This document shows, one piece after another, positions 47,300 through 58,823 of a stretch of 64,000 bases of DNA. Numbering within the stretch: the stretch's first letter is position 1; each line of letters starts with the position of its first letter. Source of the stretch: Dichetophora obliterata (taxonomy: Eukaryota; Arthropoda; Insecta; Diptera; Sciomyzidae); the NCBI GenBank assembly GCA_963920525.1, contig OY986435.1, forward strand, positions 263,998,962 through 264,062,961, given 5' to 3'. The translations under genes and the position numbers were made by a program. The notes beneath the pieces are model-generated. The model searched no databases and was not told the origin of the DNA. It saw only the letters and a program-made list of their open reading frames with translations.

Positions 47300-47880
47300 G
47301 ACAATTTTCTGGCATTTATTTTTTAAATATGATTTTCGGCATATGTCTCCCGTGGCCACGAGTTACATAGTCCATTCGATCAGTCTAATTTTTCACTACT
47401 TTTTCCAATAAATTTGGCAGTAGGGTGTCAATGATGGCTTGAATATTGGCTTGCAATGCTTCAAGAGTTGTTGGTTTGTCGGCATAAGCCAATGACTTAA
47501 CATAGCCCTATAAAAAGTAATCGAGAAGCGTTTAGCCGCACGAACGAGGGGGCCAGTTAACAGGACCACTTCTGGAAATTAAGTTGTCACCAAACTGATT
47601 TTGCAATAAATAGATGTTAAGCGCGCTATATGGCAAGTTGGGCCGGCTTGTTGGAACGAAATGTCATCGATATTTAATCTTATTAATTTTTCTTATAAAC
47701 AAAAAATTAATCAGCATGGCTCGATAGCGCTCGCCATTCACCGTAACGGCAGCTCCTTCATTTCGAAAAAAATAAGGATCGATGATGCCGCCAGCGTGTA
47801 AACCGCACCAATCAGTCAATTTTAATGGATGTAATTGATTCGTTAATGCCCAAAATTCAAATAAAATTTTTTTTTATAAT
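47300..47880 (-). pseudogene. DD41D mariner transposase fragment
   Basis: On the minus strand from about 47870, LHAGGIIDPYFFRNEG and AAVTVNGERYRAMLIN align with the segment before the frameshift of the transposase at 2628. A degraded 'FQQAGPTCHIARL' block follows; the catalytic Asp of QQDGA is replaced by Ala there. The C-terminal part is broken by stops. The N-terminal half and recognisable termini are missing. Confidence 0.75.
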
Positions 47881-49889
47881 TGTATATATTTATAAAAAGA
47901 AATATATTTTTCAGACTGCTTTTGATGAAGCGATTCAAATGAAAATTTGATAGTGTGGATTTTATTTAGAATTTTCTTTATTTGAAATTTACCCTAGCTT
48001 TGATTTGAACTAGGTCCTCTGATGCCTATCCGAGACAATCACACTTCCTCTGTACTATCGAGTACTTTAGAAAAATAGAATCGAAATAAATTGAAAGTTT
48101 ACTCGTGTAAGAATAAAGTGAATAAAATATAACGCAATTCGTTCTTAAACAGTAAAAATTTGTATTGGAATTCTGATAAAAAAAAAATTTATTAATTTCT
48201 AAACAAGACATATAACGCCAACAATCTTTTAGTAGAACCTACCTCTGTTGAAGTTTCAGAAGTGAACTTTAATACGCCTTAACTGTTCAATCAATAAAGA
48301 GAAAACACACAATCAGTCAACAACCATATCTATTCATTCAAGTATTAGAAAAACGGCTCTCAGCATCAGCAACGTAAAGTGTGACTCCCCAGTGGTAAAT
48401 GGACACAAGACGTTAACTACTCTTTTTGAAAAACGATTTAGTTGCGAGGCCTCAAAGGCCAGTTTACAATTCTCATTTACATTTGTTCGGACAAGACAGC
48501 AAAAGCACTCATTACATCTACCTTATATTGTAAGCGAACATGGGAGAAGGTATGCTGCGATTTGCGTATAAGAGTAGAAGAGAACACAAACTAATGAGGA
48601 ATTATCTTTGATTTGGCTGAAGCTAATATACCCCCATAGTACAATCCAAGTTATATATGTTTTTAAAGTTTGATAAGGTCACTTCGCGAGTAGCTTCGTC
48701 ACTTCGGTTTTGATTCCATTATGCAAAAATTCCAATACAGATTATGTTTAAGGGGGCTAATGTCTTAAATAAAAATAAGTAGATTTTTGTTTTTTTCTGA
48801 TTATTATAATTGCTTATTCAATTAAGCACAATAATTTTCCTATTTGTAAAAGATCTCCAAAAATTAATTCAAAGTTGGGAAGGTTTTTTGCTGTCCTAAA
48901 AAGTTTTATTTTTCGCGAGCATAAAACGATAACTGATATCAAGATGATTTTTTTTTTACTGTAGGTAGCAGTATAAGCTAACAAATGTACGGAGGGAATT
49001 TCAAATAGTTCGCTACAAATATTTTTTTTTTTTATTTCAAAAATGCAAAAACTTTAAATTTTCCCAGCTTATAAAAAAATTTATTTTATATATTTTTTAA
49101 ATTGCTCTGTACATTTGTCTAAGTTTTACTAAAATAATAAATTTAGAAAAAATTATTAACATCGGTCAAGCCCTTCTCGAGAAAATTATACCTCATTTTC
49201 AGTACAATTTTACTAAAAAAGTACGTAAGTACCACGAAGATATTTTTAGTACATTTTCATACACTTGATCTTCATCATATTGACTTGATATTCTTTGCTT
49301 TTTTTTAATTTCAATGTTTTCAGTGCCTTTTTTGTGAAATTTTATCAATTTCAGATTCATCAGCATATGCTTAAAAATATTTTCGATTAAAAATTTAATG
49401 AAAACAAGGGGCAGAAATCGTCTGCTTATTGAATTAGTTTTTACATTTTCTTGATTCAATTTTAAAAATTGAATGTGCAGTACTATATATATATTTAACT
49501 ATGTTGAATTCTTTGTCCATTTTTGTTGATTTTTTTTTTTATTCTAAATAAATAATTAAATATATCCAAAAATTTTCATTGTTGATGCAGAAAAAAAAAT
49601 AGTACAATTTGACGCCAAAAAGTACAATTTTTATTTCCGTATGGTATAATTTCGAAAAAGTCGTTTCCTATCCCTGGCACAAATATGCAATATATATGGA
49701 AAAGGTTTTTGTGTGACCGAGCAATGAAATATGTCGTAGTGTGGAATTTACACGAGGGTTACACAAGACAGTCTGTTAAGACGGTGCAGAAAAAGCATTA
49801 GTTGTTAAACCAAACAGTTGCCAAGCCAGAAGACAAAATAGTAAAATCTTTTCTCTTTATATTTCTTGTGATGTTTGTATTGAAACCCC
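47881..49889. other. AT-rich non-coding DNA
   Basis: About 2 kb without a supported gene on either strand; open frames are short and low in complexity. Confidence 0.3.
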
Positions 49890-50560
49890 CAGAAAGGTGA
49901 CAGATAGAGTGTTGGTGTAGGTGTAGGTGTAGGTTTGTACGAGATATTTCAGGAAACGTGTTTGCCACACCTCCTTTTACTGCCCAAAAATCAATAAAAA
50001 TACTTATTTCGGACGGTTTTGATCGTATTAAACTAAAATTTAAAAAAATTAAGTTTATGTGGTAACTGTCGCAAACTGTACTAAAAATTTGAGTACACGC
50101 CCCTTTTACCGCCCACAAATTAATGAAAATGCTTTATTTAAGACGGTTTTTGTTGTATAAGACTTAAATTTGGTAATTTAGTTTGTGTGGTTACTGCCAG
50201 AAACTGTACTAAAATTGGTTTCCATGCCCCCTTTTTCCGCCCACGAATCAATGAAAATTCTATATTTCAAGTAGTTTTGGTCGTAAAGACTTAAATTTGG
50301 TTATTTAGCTTAAATGGTTACTTTTTAGTTTAAATGGAACTGTATCCACGTCTACTTTTTGATAAATAATTAGAATTGACTACTGGGCTGACTGCGCTGA
50401 AATTTTGGCAGTCGATTTGTTTTGAGTACGAAATTGTTTAAGGAAAAAGTGTTGCCGCACCTCTTTTACCGTCCACGAATTCATAAAAATGATTTATTTC
50501 GGACGGTTGTTGGTCGTGTAAGACTAAAATTTAGTCATTTTTAGGAGTGTTTTCTGCGAA
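49890..50560. repeat. Diverged tandem repeat, units of about 125 bp
   Basis: Four to five units contain 'cctccttttactgcccaaaa', 'caataaaaat.ctttatttc', 'gacggtttt.gtcgt', 'aagacttaaatttggt' and 'gtggttactg.cagaaactg'. Their complement resembles the block at 30295-30900 ('ggtaaaaggggtgtggc'). The frame at 49798-50118 is an artefact of the repeat. Confidence 0.65.
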
Positions 50561-51239
50561 CCCCCAGTGGCAGAAAGAGAGTAGGTGTGTTAAGAAGTTT
50601 CACTTCTGTACTGTATGCATGCTCTACTGTGATTTTTTTTTTTTTTAATTAAAAGCATATATTCCATTTAATTACGATAGCTTAATAATTGCGGATGTTA
50701 TCGTGTCGACAGACCTACAGAGGGACATGGCTTTATTGACTCAGAAATTGATGCTGACCGAAATACCACGTCACCTTATGAGCATTACAATTTCTTGTAT
50801 GGAATTTTTTAATACAAAAGTTGGTCGATCCTAGAAAATGCTAGACAATTAAAGTTTAAGATGTATACTAAAAACTAATGAGATGCGTTTGACCCTAGTG
50901 GTACCTCCATTGAACTTTTATTAAGTTTTAACATGATTTTGTATGGGAGGTTCATCTATTGTCTCATAAATATTCCCATTTGTATTAATTAAATAATCAA
51001 TTTGAGGCACATTTTATGTTATTTACAGTAGGAAAATAAAATTGGTAAGTTATTTTTCTTAAAAAAATGTTTGATAAAAAATGAAGTAAATAGTTCTTAC
51101 TTTTTCATCAGAATAACTACAAACAATATAAGGCTCATCAACTTATTTAATAAACTTATCAACTTCGTCATCAATAATTACATTTGATTTTGATTTGATA
51201 TTTTCAATATTTTGAATAGGCTTCCTGATCAATTCTTTT
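50561..51239. other. AT-rich non-coding DNA
   Basis: No supported feature. Confidence 0.3.
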
Positions 51240-51274
51240 GTTTGCAATTAAATTAAAATTTCAATTCATAATTT

Positions 51275-51315
51275 TCCCAACGTTTCGTTGATTCTTTTCC
51301 AACTTCTTCAGGGGA
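51275..51315 (-). ncRNA. Hammerhead ribozyme motif of the Penelope-like element
   Basis: Minus strand: stem I strand UCCC, core CUGAAGA, one extra A, stem II GUUG with a 9-nt loop and CAAC, core GAAA, then CGUU and the other stem I strand GGGA. Stem III would be the two-pair palindrome ACGU, with cleavage after GUU. The extra base after CUGANGA is also present in both motifs at 58589 and 59260. The tiny stem III fits the dimer-type hammerheads reported for Penelope-like elements. Activity is inferred from pattern only. Confidence 0.72.
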
Positions 51316-51642
51316 TCTTTTATTAAAAACGAAAACAACAAAAAACAATTTTTTTTATAACTTAGTTGAACAAAAAATTGGTTTTTGAATTTGAAATTTA
51401 AAAATAGTTTAAGTGAAAATTATTTGACTGATAATGAAATAAATATATAAATAAAAGCTGTAAACAATTGACATAAGAACTCACATGCTGAACGTTTAGT
51501 TTGATTAAAACATAAAAATTGTTTAAATACTTAGTTACTTTGAAGTTTTTTTTTTTATAAAATTTTTTAAAATTATATTTATCATAAACTGCACCACTTG
51601 TCAACACTGTCTTATTGGTTTAAGACAAGAGCGTTATTTTCT

Positions 51643-52380
51643 TTATCTTCCCGTGAGTTCATCGTCGTCGTTATCTTTTGTTGTATGCGTAGGCTCTCTA
51701 GAGTGAAACGTTTGTTTGCCCTCTTTTTGATGTCCAGTATTTTCACTCTGTTCAAGTCCGCTGTGTGTCCTCTCTCTAGCATGTTTTGCTAGCGCTGTCG
51801 ACGTTCGTTTGTGAGTGATATCCGCTTGATGCTCACTAACTCTTGTTTTGAGTGATCTCTTTGTTGTACCTGTATACACGTGTTTGCACTGCTCCGCTGC
51901 ATTACCGTTGCCTTTGATCTCGTAGACTACGTTTCTCTTTTCTTCCATCTCTACAGGTGTTTTTGTGTTGGTGAATAGTTTGGGAGGGTGGCGTTGGATT
52001 TTTGAGCGAATGCGACATTATCATCTTGTGTTATTGTTTTCAGCTGTTTGTTGTCCGTTAGTGTGGGTATGTATGTGATGCTGTGAAATCGTTTAGTGTT
52101 GCCAGATTGTTGATCTGATGATGGTGTGGGATTTCGCCGGGTTTTTGTGTAGTGTTCATTTATCAAGTTGCGAATAGTTTTTCCTGGAAAACTGTTTCTC
52201 GTGAGTGTTTATTTAATTTTTCGTATGTTGTTGTCATGGTATTCCTTGCCGCTGATGGTTAGTACATTTCGGATAAAGTTTTGTGCGGTATTTATTTTTT
52301 ACCTTATAGGTTGTGTGGAATGAAAGTTGATCATTCGTCCTGATGCTTTTTGATAGTTTTTTTGGTGGTAGGAGGGTCTA
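51643..52380 (-). pseudogene. Penelope-like RT end plus GIY-YIG endonuclease
   Basis: From right to left: NTAQNFIRNVLTISGKEYHD and TIRNLINEHYTKTR (end of the reverse transcriptase region), HSITYIPTLTDNKQLKTITQ, a stop near 51950, then the endonuclease with VVYEIKGNGNAAEQCKHVYT, GTTKRSLKTRVSEHQADIT and TALAKHARERTHSG. The Y...YTG pair, the catalytic-type Arg (KTRVSEH) and His, and ALAKHAxxxxH are the GIY-YIG layout of Penelope proteins. The residue before GNGN is Gly where Penelope proteins often have Cys. Stops upstream show the copy is dead. Confidence 0.8.
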
Positions 52381-52400
52381 GAGCGATGTCAGCAACGATG

Positions 52401-53398
52401 TTTTCATAAAATCCATATTAGTTAATAAAATAAGAAATAAAATTAATTATATTATAAATTTTTCCATACAAAACTTAAAATTTTTCGAAAAAACCCCTTT
52501 TAAATTTTTATAACTGTTTTGTTTATTAAAAAGTGCAGATAATATTTTAGAAATCACAAGTTAACACTTTGAATAAACTTACAAAAAAGTTTCGTCAAAA
52601 TTCAAGAAAACTTTTTGTAATAACTTATCAAAATTCGCAAATTTTTTAATTCTGTGGTATTTTTTTTAAGGTATAGAAAAATTTTTTACAAAAATAAATT
52701 TGCTCAAAAAATAATTAATTAAATACGGAAGATAAAATTTAAAACAACCTTCTTTACAATTTTTTTTAACATGCTTAATTTTTTTTAAACATTAACTTTA
52801 TTTGATATTACTTGATTTTCTTCAAATAAAAATTTATTATTAATGTTAAATTAAAAATCTTTTTAATTTAAGGCAACTAAATACATAATATGGTTCCTTA
52901 TTGAAAGCCTTTTTTTTTTAAAAAAACAACAATAATTTTTTTATATTTTAGTAGCCTTCGATAAATTGTATGACAGAAAATATTTTCACAACAATTTTTA
53001 TGATTTTATGATCAGATTTCTTGCCGTTTTAATTTGCATTTCAGATTTTTCATTTGTTATTTTAAGTACTTAATTTTTAATCAAGTTTAAACAATTACAA
53101 TAACAGTTTACACAATACACTTCACTGCAAAACTAACTGTTAAAAAATACGATGTGTAGCTAACACAGGCAAATAATGCCAAACTGTTGCTTTAACAATG
53201 AAAATAAACTTGCGACACTTAACAATGCAAAACCGTTTTTTTTGCACATACCACTTACAGCTATGCATTGCAATGTCATCACCGACAAACTTTTACCAGC
53301 AGGTCGTGCTTTTGTTGTTTGCACAATTGTTTTATTACATTTACGAAGAAAATGTGATTTGGTTTTTTTTTTATCTTTTGTGATATCAATTAGGACAG
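52401..53398. other. AT-rich non-coding DNA
   Basis: No supported gene. The paired frames at 53160-53480 are mirror images on opposite strands without recognisable domains. Confidence 0.3.
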
Positions 53399-53571
53399 GG
53401 CTCATTTATAAGGTTGTGGCACTTGAGAGCGAGCTCGGTCAAACTGTCAGAATGGATGAAAAGAAAACAAGAAAATGAATGCATAGAACAAAGAAAAGCA
53501 TAGTAACAGTTCAAGCAAAGGCGAAAAAAAGAGTGCATTTCTCTCAAGTGCCACAACCTTATAAATGAACC
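53399..53571. mobile_element. Short MITE, 173 bp
   Basis: The left end 'ggctcatttataaggttgtg' continues 'gcacttgagag'. The right end is the near-perfect complement ('ctctcaagtgccac', 'aaccttataaatgaacc'). Inverted repeats of about 32 bp. No clear duplication. Confidence 0.7.
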
Positions 53572-53779
53572 TTGAATTAGGAATTGATGCATTGGAAATT
53601 TTAAAGCAGAAATTCAAATTAATGAATTATCTCATAAAACTGCATTCCGTAAAAATATACAAATTTAAAGAAGAAGAAGAAGATTCAAAAATGTTTGCAA
53701 TAATAATTTCAAATGGAATGGAAAGGTCTAAATAGTAAAAAGAGAACGTGAAAGAATTAATTTATAGCTCATATAAATA

Positions 53780-55065
53780 TTGGGGGTTGGAATTAGTTTT
53801 AAAGGTTTTCTAAGAGATGGTGTAACTATCAATAGATCGCATCGGGCACACCTGTGACTATATTCATTTCAAAGCACATTGTCTAAGCTTCATTTTTCAG
53901 TATGTGTCATTCCACTCAAGTGTAAACAACATATATTTTTTTCTCTGTGAACATGTCGACTTTCGTTCCAACAAAACGCAATTTGCGGGAAGGTTTACTT
54001 TTGTGCTTCCATTTGAAGAAAAAAGCGGTTGAAGCACAACGCACGCTTACTGAGGCTTACGGGGACTATGCTCCATCGATTTCTACTTGTGAGTACTGGT
54101 TCCGTCGGTTTAAAAGTGGTGATTTTGATACGGAAGACAAAAAGCGTCCGGGCCAGCCGAAAAAGTTTGAAGATGAAGAATTGGAGGCTTTGCTCGATGA
54201 AGACCCGTATCAAACCCTTCAAGAATTGTCAAAATCATTGGGAGTCGACTTATCAACGGTCGGCAAACGCTTGAAGGCCATGGGAATGATTCAAAAGCAA
54301 GGAAATTGGGTGCCGTACCAGTTGAAGCCGAGAGACGTTGAACGGCGATTTTGCATGTGCGAAAAACTGCTTCAACGGCATAAAAGGAAGAGTTTTTGCA
54401 TCGTATTGTCACTGGCGATGAAAAGTGGATCCATTACGATAATCCTAAGCGAAAAAAATCGTGGGGACCACCCGGCCATGCATCAACATCGAGGGCCAAG
54501 CCGAATATTCATGGCGCCAAGCTTATGCTGTGTATTTGGTGGGATCAGAAGGGTGTCGTGTACTATGAGCTGCTAAAACCTAACGAAACCATCACTGGGG
54601 AACGCTACCAACAACAATTGATGCAATTGAGCCGAGCATTAAAGGTCAAACGGCCGGAATATGCCAAAAGACACGACAAAGTGGGTTTTCAACATGACAA
54701 CGCACGGCCACATGTTGCAAGAACCGTCAAGGAAACGTTGGAGGCGCTGAATTGGGATGTGCTACCCCACCCGCCTTATATCCCAGACATAGCCCCTTCC
54801 GACTACCACCTATTCAGATCGATGACGCATGGCTTGGCTGAACAGCGCTTCACTTCTTACGAGGATACCAAAAAATGGGTCGATTCGTGGATTGCCTCAA
54901 AAGACGAATTGTTCTTCCGGCGCGGAATCCATATGCTGCCAGAAAGATGGGAAAATGTTGTAGCTAACGATGGACAATACTTTGAATAATATACATTATA
55001 CCGTTGTTTCTAAATAAATGCTCAAAAACCGAAAAAAAACCTTTAAAATTAATTCCAACCCCCAA
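53780..55065 (+). mobile_element. DD34D mariner, copy B (full length)
   Basis: Termini TTGGGGGTTGGAATTA at both ends with TA outside (53778-53779 and 55066-55067). The length is 1286 bp, 57 bp longer than copy A, to which it is otherwise nearly identical in opposite orientation. It sits in AT-rich non-coding DNA. Confidence 0.94.
53953..54989 (+). pseudogene. Mariner (DD34D, Mos1-like) transposase, copy B, one frameshift
   Basis: Start ATG 53953 (MSTFVPTKRN), stop TAA 54987-54989. The N-terminal paired helix-turn-helix region runs to about residue 115, then the linker WVPYQLKPRD. After HKRKSF the frame is lost within a T run at 54393-54397; a T appears to be missing. The correct frame continues as HRIVTGDEKWIHYDN (first Asp), FQHDNARPH (second) and APSDYHLF (third, DD34D), then to the end ANDGQYFE, which matches the family's C-terminus. 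Apart from this single shift the gene is intact, so the copy is recent. Confidence 0.92.
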
Positions 55066-55067
55066 TA

Positions 55068-55861
55068 TAAGGCTTTAAAAATTAAATTACTTGCTAAAAA
55101 AACGTGACACTTTTTACAATAAATGCATCAAGAAATCCATTAAGATTTTATTGTTATAAGATACACTACAGCCACATCAACGACATAACACTCAATCATA
55201 AAAATTAGTACAAGTTATAAAAATGTAACAAAAACTCAGCAAACTTAATCAACAGATTTTTCAATGACTAAATTACAAAAAATATCATTGCTTTAATCAT
55301 TAAAAAATTTTTAATAAAATCTCTCAAAGCTCGATAACTTTATTGGTATTGTTGCCCGGTGAACCAGTGAATGCTGAAAACATTATTACCGTCCGATAAC
55401 ACTTGAAACCTTTACCAGATTAGATTTTAATTCATTATAAGATTAATACCAACTGTAGCCAGCTTATTTATCATTATGACGAAAAATTCATTGTGGGTGT
55501 ACCACAACCACTATTCATCGCCAATTTAATGGCAAAAAAGGCGTATAACGCCAATAATTGAAGCAAAATTGCTCTTCAATTATGAAGGCAAAAGAACTGC
55601 ACCTGTTGCCGTTCATATGAACGCGACACTAATTAGTACGATGAGCTACCTAATTAAGTTAATACCGAAACATTATTATTCAACACGTGTGTCAAATTAT
55701 TATGCTTTCATGTTGTCTGTCCTGACAGCTTTTATATTATGTTCCATAATAAGTTGACATAATTAACAAAAAAGTTTTTCTCATTATTTTTTTCTTTTTA
55801 GGTGTGTACAGAGCTTACTAGGCATATAGAGTGACGCACTTTTTTTGTGTTTTTGTAATTA
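55068..55861. other. Non-coding DNA upstream of the aldolase exon
   Basis: AT-rich, no supported gene. A pyrimidine tract followed by 'tttttag' at 55790-55801 could be a splice acceptor of an exon that continues into the aldolase start, or chance. Confidence 0.35.
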
Positions 55862-55925
55862 AAAGAGAGACAGAGAGACAGAGGGAGAGAGAGAGGGAGA
55901 GAGAGAGGGAGAGAGAGAGAGAAAG
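55862..55925. promoter_or_regulatory. GAGA-rich tract before the aldolase start
   Basis: About 60 bp of (GA)n with GGGA interruptions, ending about 28 bp before the ATG. GAGA tracts are bound by GAGA factor in fly promoters and are common in 5' UTRs. It may be promoter-proximal or simply a microsatellite in the leader; no initiator or TATA element could be assigned. Confidence 0.45.
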
Positions 55926-55952
55926 ATAGTGTGTGAGAAAAGCTTCAATAAA

Positions 55953-56160
55953 ATGACACATTACGTTGTTGACCTACGTTCGGATACGGTAAGCATGCCT
56001 ACACCTGAAATGCGTCAAGCCATGTTCGATGCAGTTGTTGGCGATGATGTGTATGGAGAAGACCCCACGGTCAATGCTTTGGAGATGAAATCAGCTCAAC
56101 TGTTCGGAAAGGATGCAGCTTTATTTGTACCAAGTGGTACGATGGGCAATCTGTTGGCTA
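55953..56160 (+). CDS. L-threonine aldolase, first coding exon
   Basis: ATG 55953 (context ataaaATGaca) opens [20 protein letters not shown], followed by [16 protein letters not shown] and [16 protein letters not shown]. The exon ends after one base of the next codon at a gtgagt donor (56161), a phase-1 intron. DLRSDT near the N-terminus, [11 protein letters not shown] and the PSGTMGN motif are signatures of low-specificity L-threonine aldolases. These PLP enzymes (fold type I) cleave threonine to glycine and acetaldehyde. In fold-type-I enzymes the PSGTMGN loop binds cofactor phosphate; the lysine that binds PLP is in a later exon. Only 69 of roughly 370-400 residues are present. The first intron is very long (no exon recognised to 64000). 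The start at 55953 is favoured over an upstream GTG because it agrees with the family's N-terminus. Confidence 0.9.
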
Positions 56161-56479
56161 GTGAGTATTAATATGTGGTTCCATTTATTTTATTATGATT
56201 TATGGTCTTTTTACCATGGTGTGTCTAAAAATAAACATCCATATATATTTTTATTTATCCTACCGTTTATGGGATCAAGTTATAAATTCCTCCGTGTAAC
56301 GTTGTATTGCAGGATTTATTTTTTTTTTTACAGTGTGGCACGGTGTACGCTTTCAGGCTTTTAGTGATGAAAATATTATGAGAAAAGGAATTGATATGAG
56401 CTATTTTAGTTTTTTAAGGCATTTTTTACAAAATGTTTACTACACTCAAAAATATTATTGTGTTAATAGATATTACTAA
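56161..56479 (+). other. Start of the first intron of the aldolase gene
   Basis: AT-rich intron sequence with no exon-like coding. All elements to the right edge that lie on either strand would be within this intron if the gene continues beyond the window. Confidence 0.45.
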
Positions 56480-57315
56480 TAACTGCGTCTATTCTACGAA
56501 TTTTATTCGTAATTTTCAGCTTCGAGTAGGATTCACAGAATCGACGTATAATTAGTACATAACCCCCCCCCCCCCCCAAGCCCGGCCATCAACATGTTGG
56601 CATTTCGATTTTTCTTGTTATACTACGTTATTTTGAGTGACAAGCAAAAGATTATCTGTTCTCACTTGTTTGTTGTCACTGAAAACAAACGTAAATGCCA
56701 ATACGTTTCCATAAGATTGACAACATTTGTCATTGAAAACTGACCTAGTGAAATTACTAGTGACTAGTGACTTAATAACGAAAAATCGTTCAACGCGCCT
56801 AAAGAAATTTTCACTTAAAAAAAAATTCTGTCTGAGCTGGAGTTTGAACCTCTGCTCTTTATCTAATGGCAACGCACTCTGCAAGTAGGCTATAGCCACT
56901 TTACAATCATACAGTTTTCCTTATATTCTGTAGTTGTTCGACAAACCAGGCTAAACGATTTCGGTTTTAAATTTTTAAAATCAACTAATAATTCGTACAT
57001 TCTACGAAAAATTCGTACGGTCACCCTACAAATGAATTTTTTTTACAAATATTTTTTCATTTGTAAAAAGTACGAAAGCATTAGTAAATACTAAGAGGGT
57101 ACCGAAAGAAATTAAGAAGTTATTTTTACGAGATATTTACGAATATTATTATTTAATTGTTTTATTTTTGTTCACAGAACATCATAAGTATATAAAACTA
57201 ATATATGCCTAGATACTACATCAGGCATTAGTAGCTCTGATGAATTCAATGAATTCGTGAATGAATTTGTATATTGCACGAATATTCGTAGAAAATACGA
57301 ATATTTTCTTACGAA
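56480..57315 (-). repeat. ATTCGTA-type composite repeat, copy 1
   Basis: Read on the minus strand, it matches the copy at 57950-58041 plus 60938-61655 in order: 'cctgatgtagtatct', 'agtatttactaatgctttcg', 'ttcatttgtagggtgaccgt', 'aaaaccgaaatcgttta', 'ggtttgtcgaacaactacag', then a tRNA-like segment (56826-56898), and terminal 'gaataaaattcgtagaatag'. 'ttcgta' words occur throughout. A run of 15 C lies at 56563-56577. No coding region. The element looks non-autonomous and its class is unknown. Confidence 0.75.
56826..56898 (-). repeat. tRNA-like segment in ATTCGTA copy 1
   Basis: On the minus strand, 'atagcctacttgcagagtgc' (A-box-like), 'taaagagc', 'aggttcaaactcc' (B-box-like) and 'agctcagacagaatt'. 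The same segment is found twice at 61276-61500 and in the SINE at 37253. The anticodon region and acceptor stem do not form a usable tRNA. Confidence 0.65.
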
Positions 57316-57949
57316 TATCATTCTTAGAAATTTATTTTATCAATAATATTGATTTCATAATAAATTTTTTAAATGAAAATCAGACTTCGTTCGTTTTTAG
57401 CGATTTTAAACTTAGAAATATTTATTAGAAGTTCTGTCTAGAAGAAACGATTTTAATTCCGTTTAATGTGAATGGTATCCTTGAAACCACACTATGCGAC
57501 AGACTATAATCCTTAAACCTGCTTCAAATAAATAATGTTAGCAACGATATTCATCGAATTTTTAACCATATTTTTATTAATAAAGTTTTTAAATATAAGC
57601 TTCATAAATGTGATATGCCTTTAACCCTAGAAAGTAGTGATGGCACAAACAGATTTGAGGTGAATTTGAGTGAGTCACTCATTTTTAAAAATGAGGTGGT
57701 ACATTGCTCTACTTCAAATGAGGTATGAGTGAACTAAAATGAGGTAGCTATGCAGATTAAAACCGGGTTTTGAGGTGTTAAAAGTGCTATGTGGTATTAG
57801 GAGTTGTTATTAGGAGAAAAGAGTAGAGGAAAATGGAAATGGAATAAAACTTAGTGAAATTAAAGAAATGACCTATTTTCAACAAATCAAATTAGCCCAA
57901 ATTATTAAATTTAAATTATCCCAAACTTTTTCATTTACATTAAATATTT
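57316..57949. other. Non-coding DNA with 'gaggt' words
   Basis: No gene. At 57650-57780 'gaggt' recurs about seven times around a palindrome 'tgagtgagtcactca', unassigned. The start of ATTCGTA copy 2 is somewhere in 57880-57960. Confidence 0.35.
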
Positions 57950-58588
57950 ATTTATTTTACGAATAATAATCGTACAATATACAAATTATTTGTATTGTGA
58001 TACCTTTACGAATTCAGTAAAGCGTTACTTATACCTGATGTCATGGGCGTAGCCAGAATTTTACTCAGGGAGCCCATCTTTGTTTCATGTAGCTGATAAA
58101 TAAATTTAATATTTTTTAGTATTTTTTTTAGTATTTTTAGCTTTATTGAGAAAAATATAAAATTAAATTGGAAAAGAATTTGAATTAAATGCGATTTAAC
58201 AAAAGCGAAAATCAAAGTATTCATCGGCGCAAGTCTTCAGCAAAGCGATTTACAACATCATCCCAGCTTCTCTTATTTTCTCCTTCACCAAATTTCTGCG
58301 CACGCTTTAAAGGAATAAAACGCCATTGCAAGGATAATTTCAATGAGTCAAGATATAGTATGAACAGAGATACCTTTTAATATTCGAAAGGTAATGTTGC
58401 TGGATGGATTGTAAGCTGATCTTAATTTTTGCATGAAGCAGTGCTTACTAAACTGAATGATTGGAGGATTGGTGTTTTCCACGAACTGGCAAGTTGTGAG
58501 ATTCACAAAAAACTTTTTTTTTATTATTGCGGGCTTAAGGTTCAAAAATTTTTGTTCATTAAAACTCCAAGTTTTAATTATAAAATTT

Positions 58589-58633
58589 ATTGTCAATATT
58601 TCGACTGCCGTCGGCAATCATCATCAGGACAAC
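58589..58633 (-). ncRNA. Hammerhead ribozyme motif, sense arm
   Basis: Minus strand: stem I strand GUUGUC, core CUGAUGA, one extra U, stem II GAUUGCC with loop GAC and GGCAGUC, core GAAA, then UAUU and stem I strand GACAAU. All seven stem II positions pair (one G-U). Stem III would be the two-pair palindrome AUAU, which suggests action as a dimer. Cleavage would follow AUU. It has the same layout as the motif at 51275 despite different stems, which is good evidence of a conserved structure. Confidence 0.78.
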
Positions 58634-58823
58634 TGAAAACATTTTAAAATTATATTAACAATACATTAACTTATTTTACATTTAACTCACATATTACAAA
58701 TTAAAACATTTAGAAATTAACAAATTTTTCCATTAAACACAAACTTTACAAATTTTACAAAAACTTCGAGACAATTTGACAACAATTATATTTACATCCA
58801 CTTGTTTCGGGTAACTTAGCTTA

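Larger units (their letters stand above)
51240..52400 (-). mobile_element. Penelope-like element, 5'-truncated
   Basis: A minus-strand remnant: the end of the reverse transcriptase/linker, the GIY-YIG endonuclease, then about 330 bp of AT-rich 3' sequence that contains a hammerhead-type motif (51275-51315). The order protein, terminal repeat with ribozyme, fits Penelope-like elements. No upstream terminal-repeat copy was found beyond 52400. Confidence 0.8.

Noticed and set aside
53160..53480. Overlapping frames on both strands of about 80-100 codons
   Set aside because: They overlap in opposite directions, lack domains, and extend into a MITE arm.
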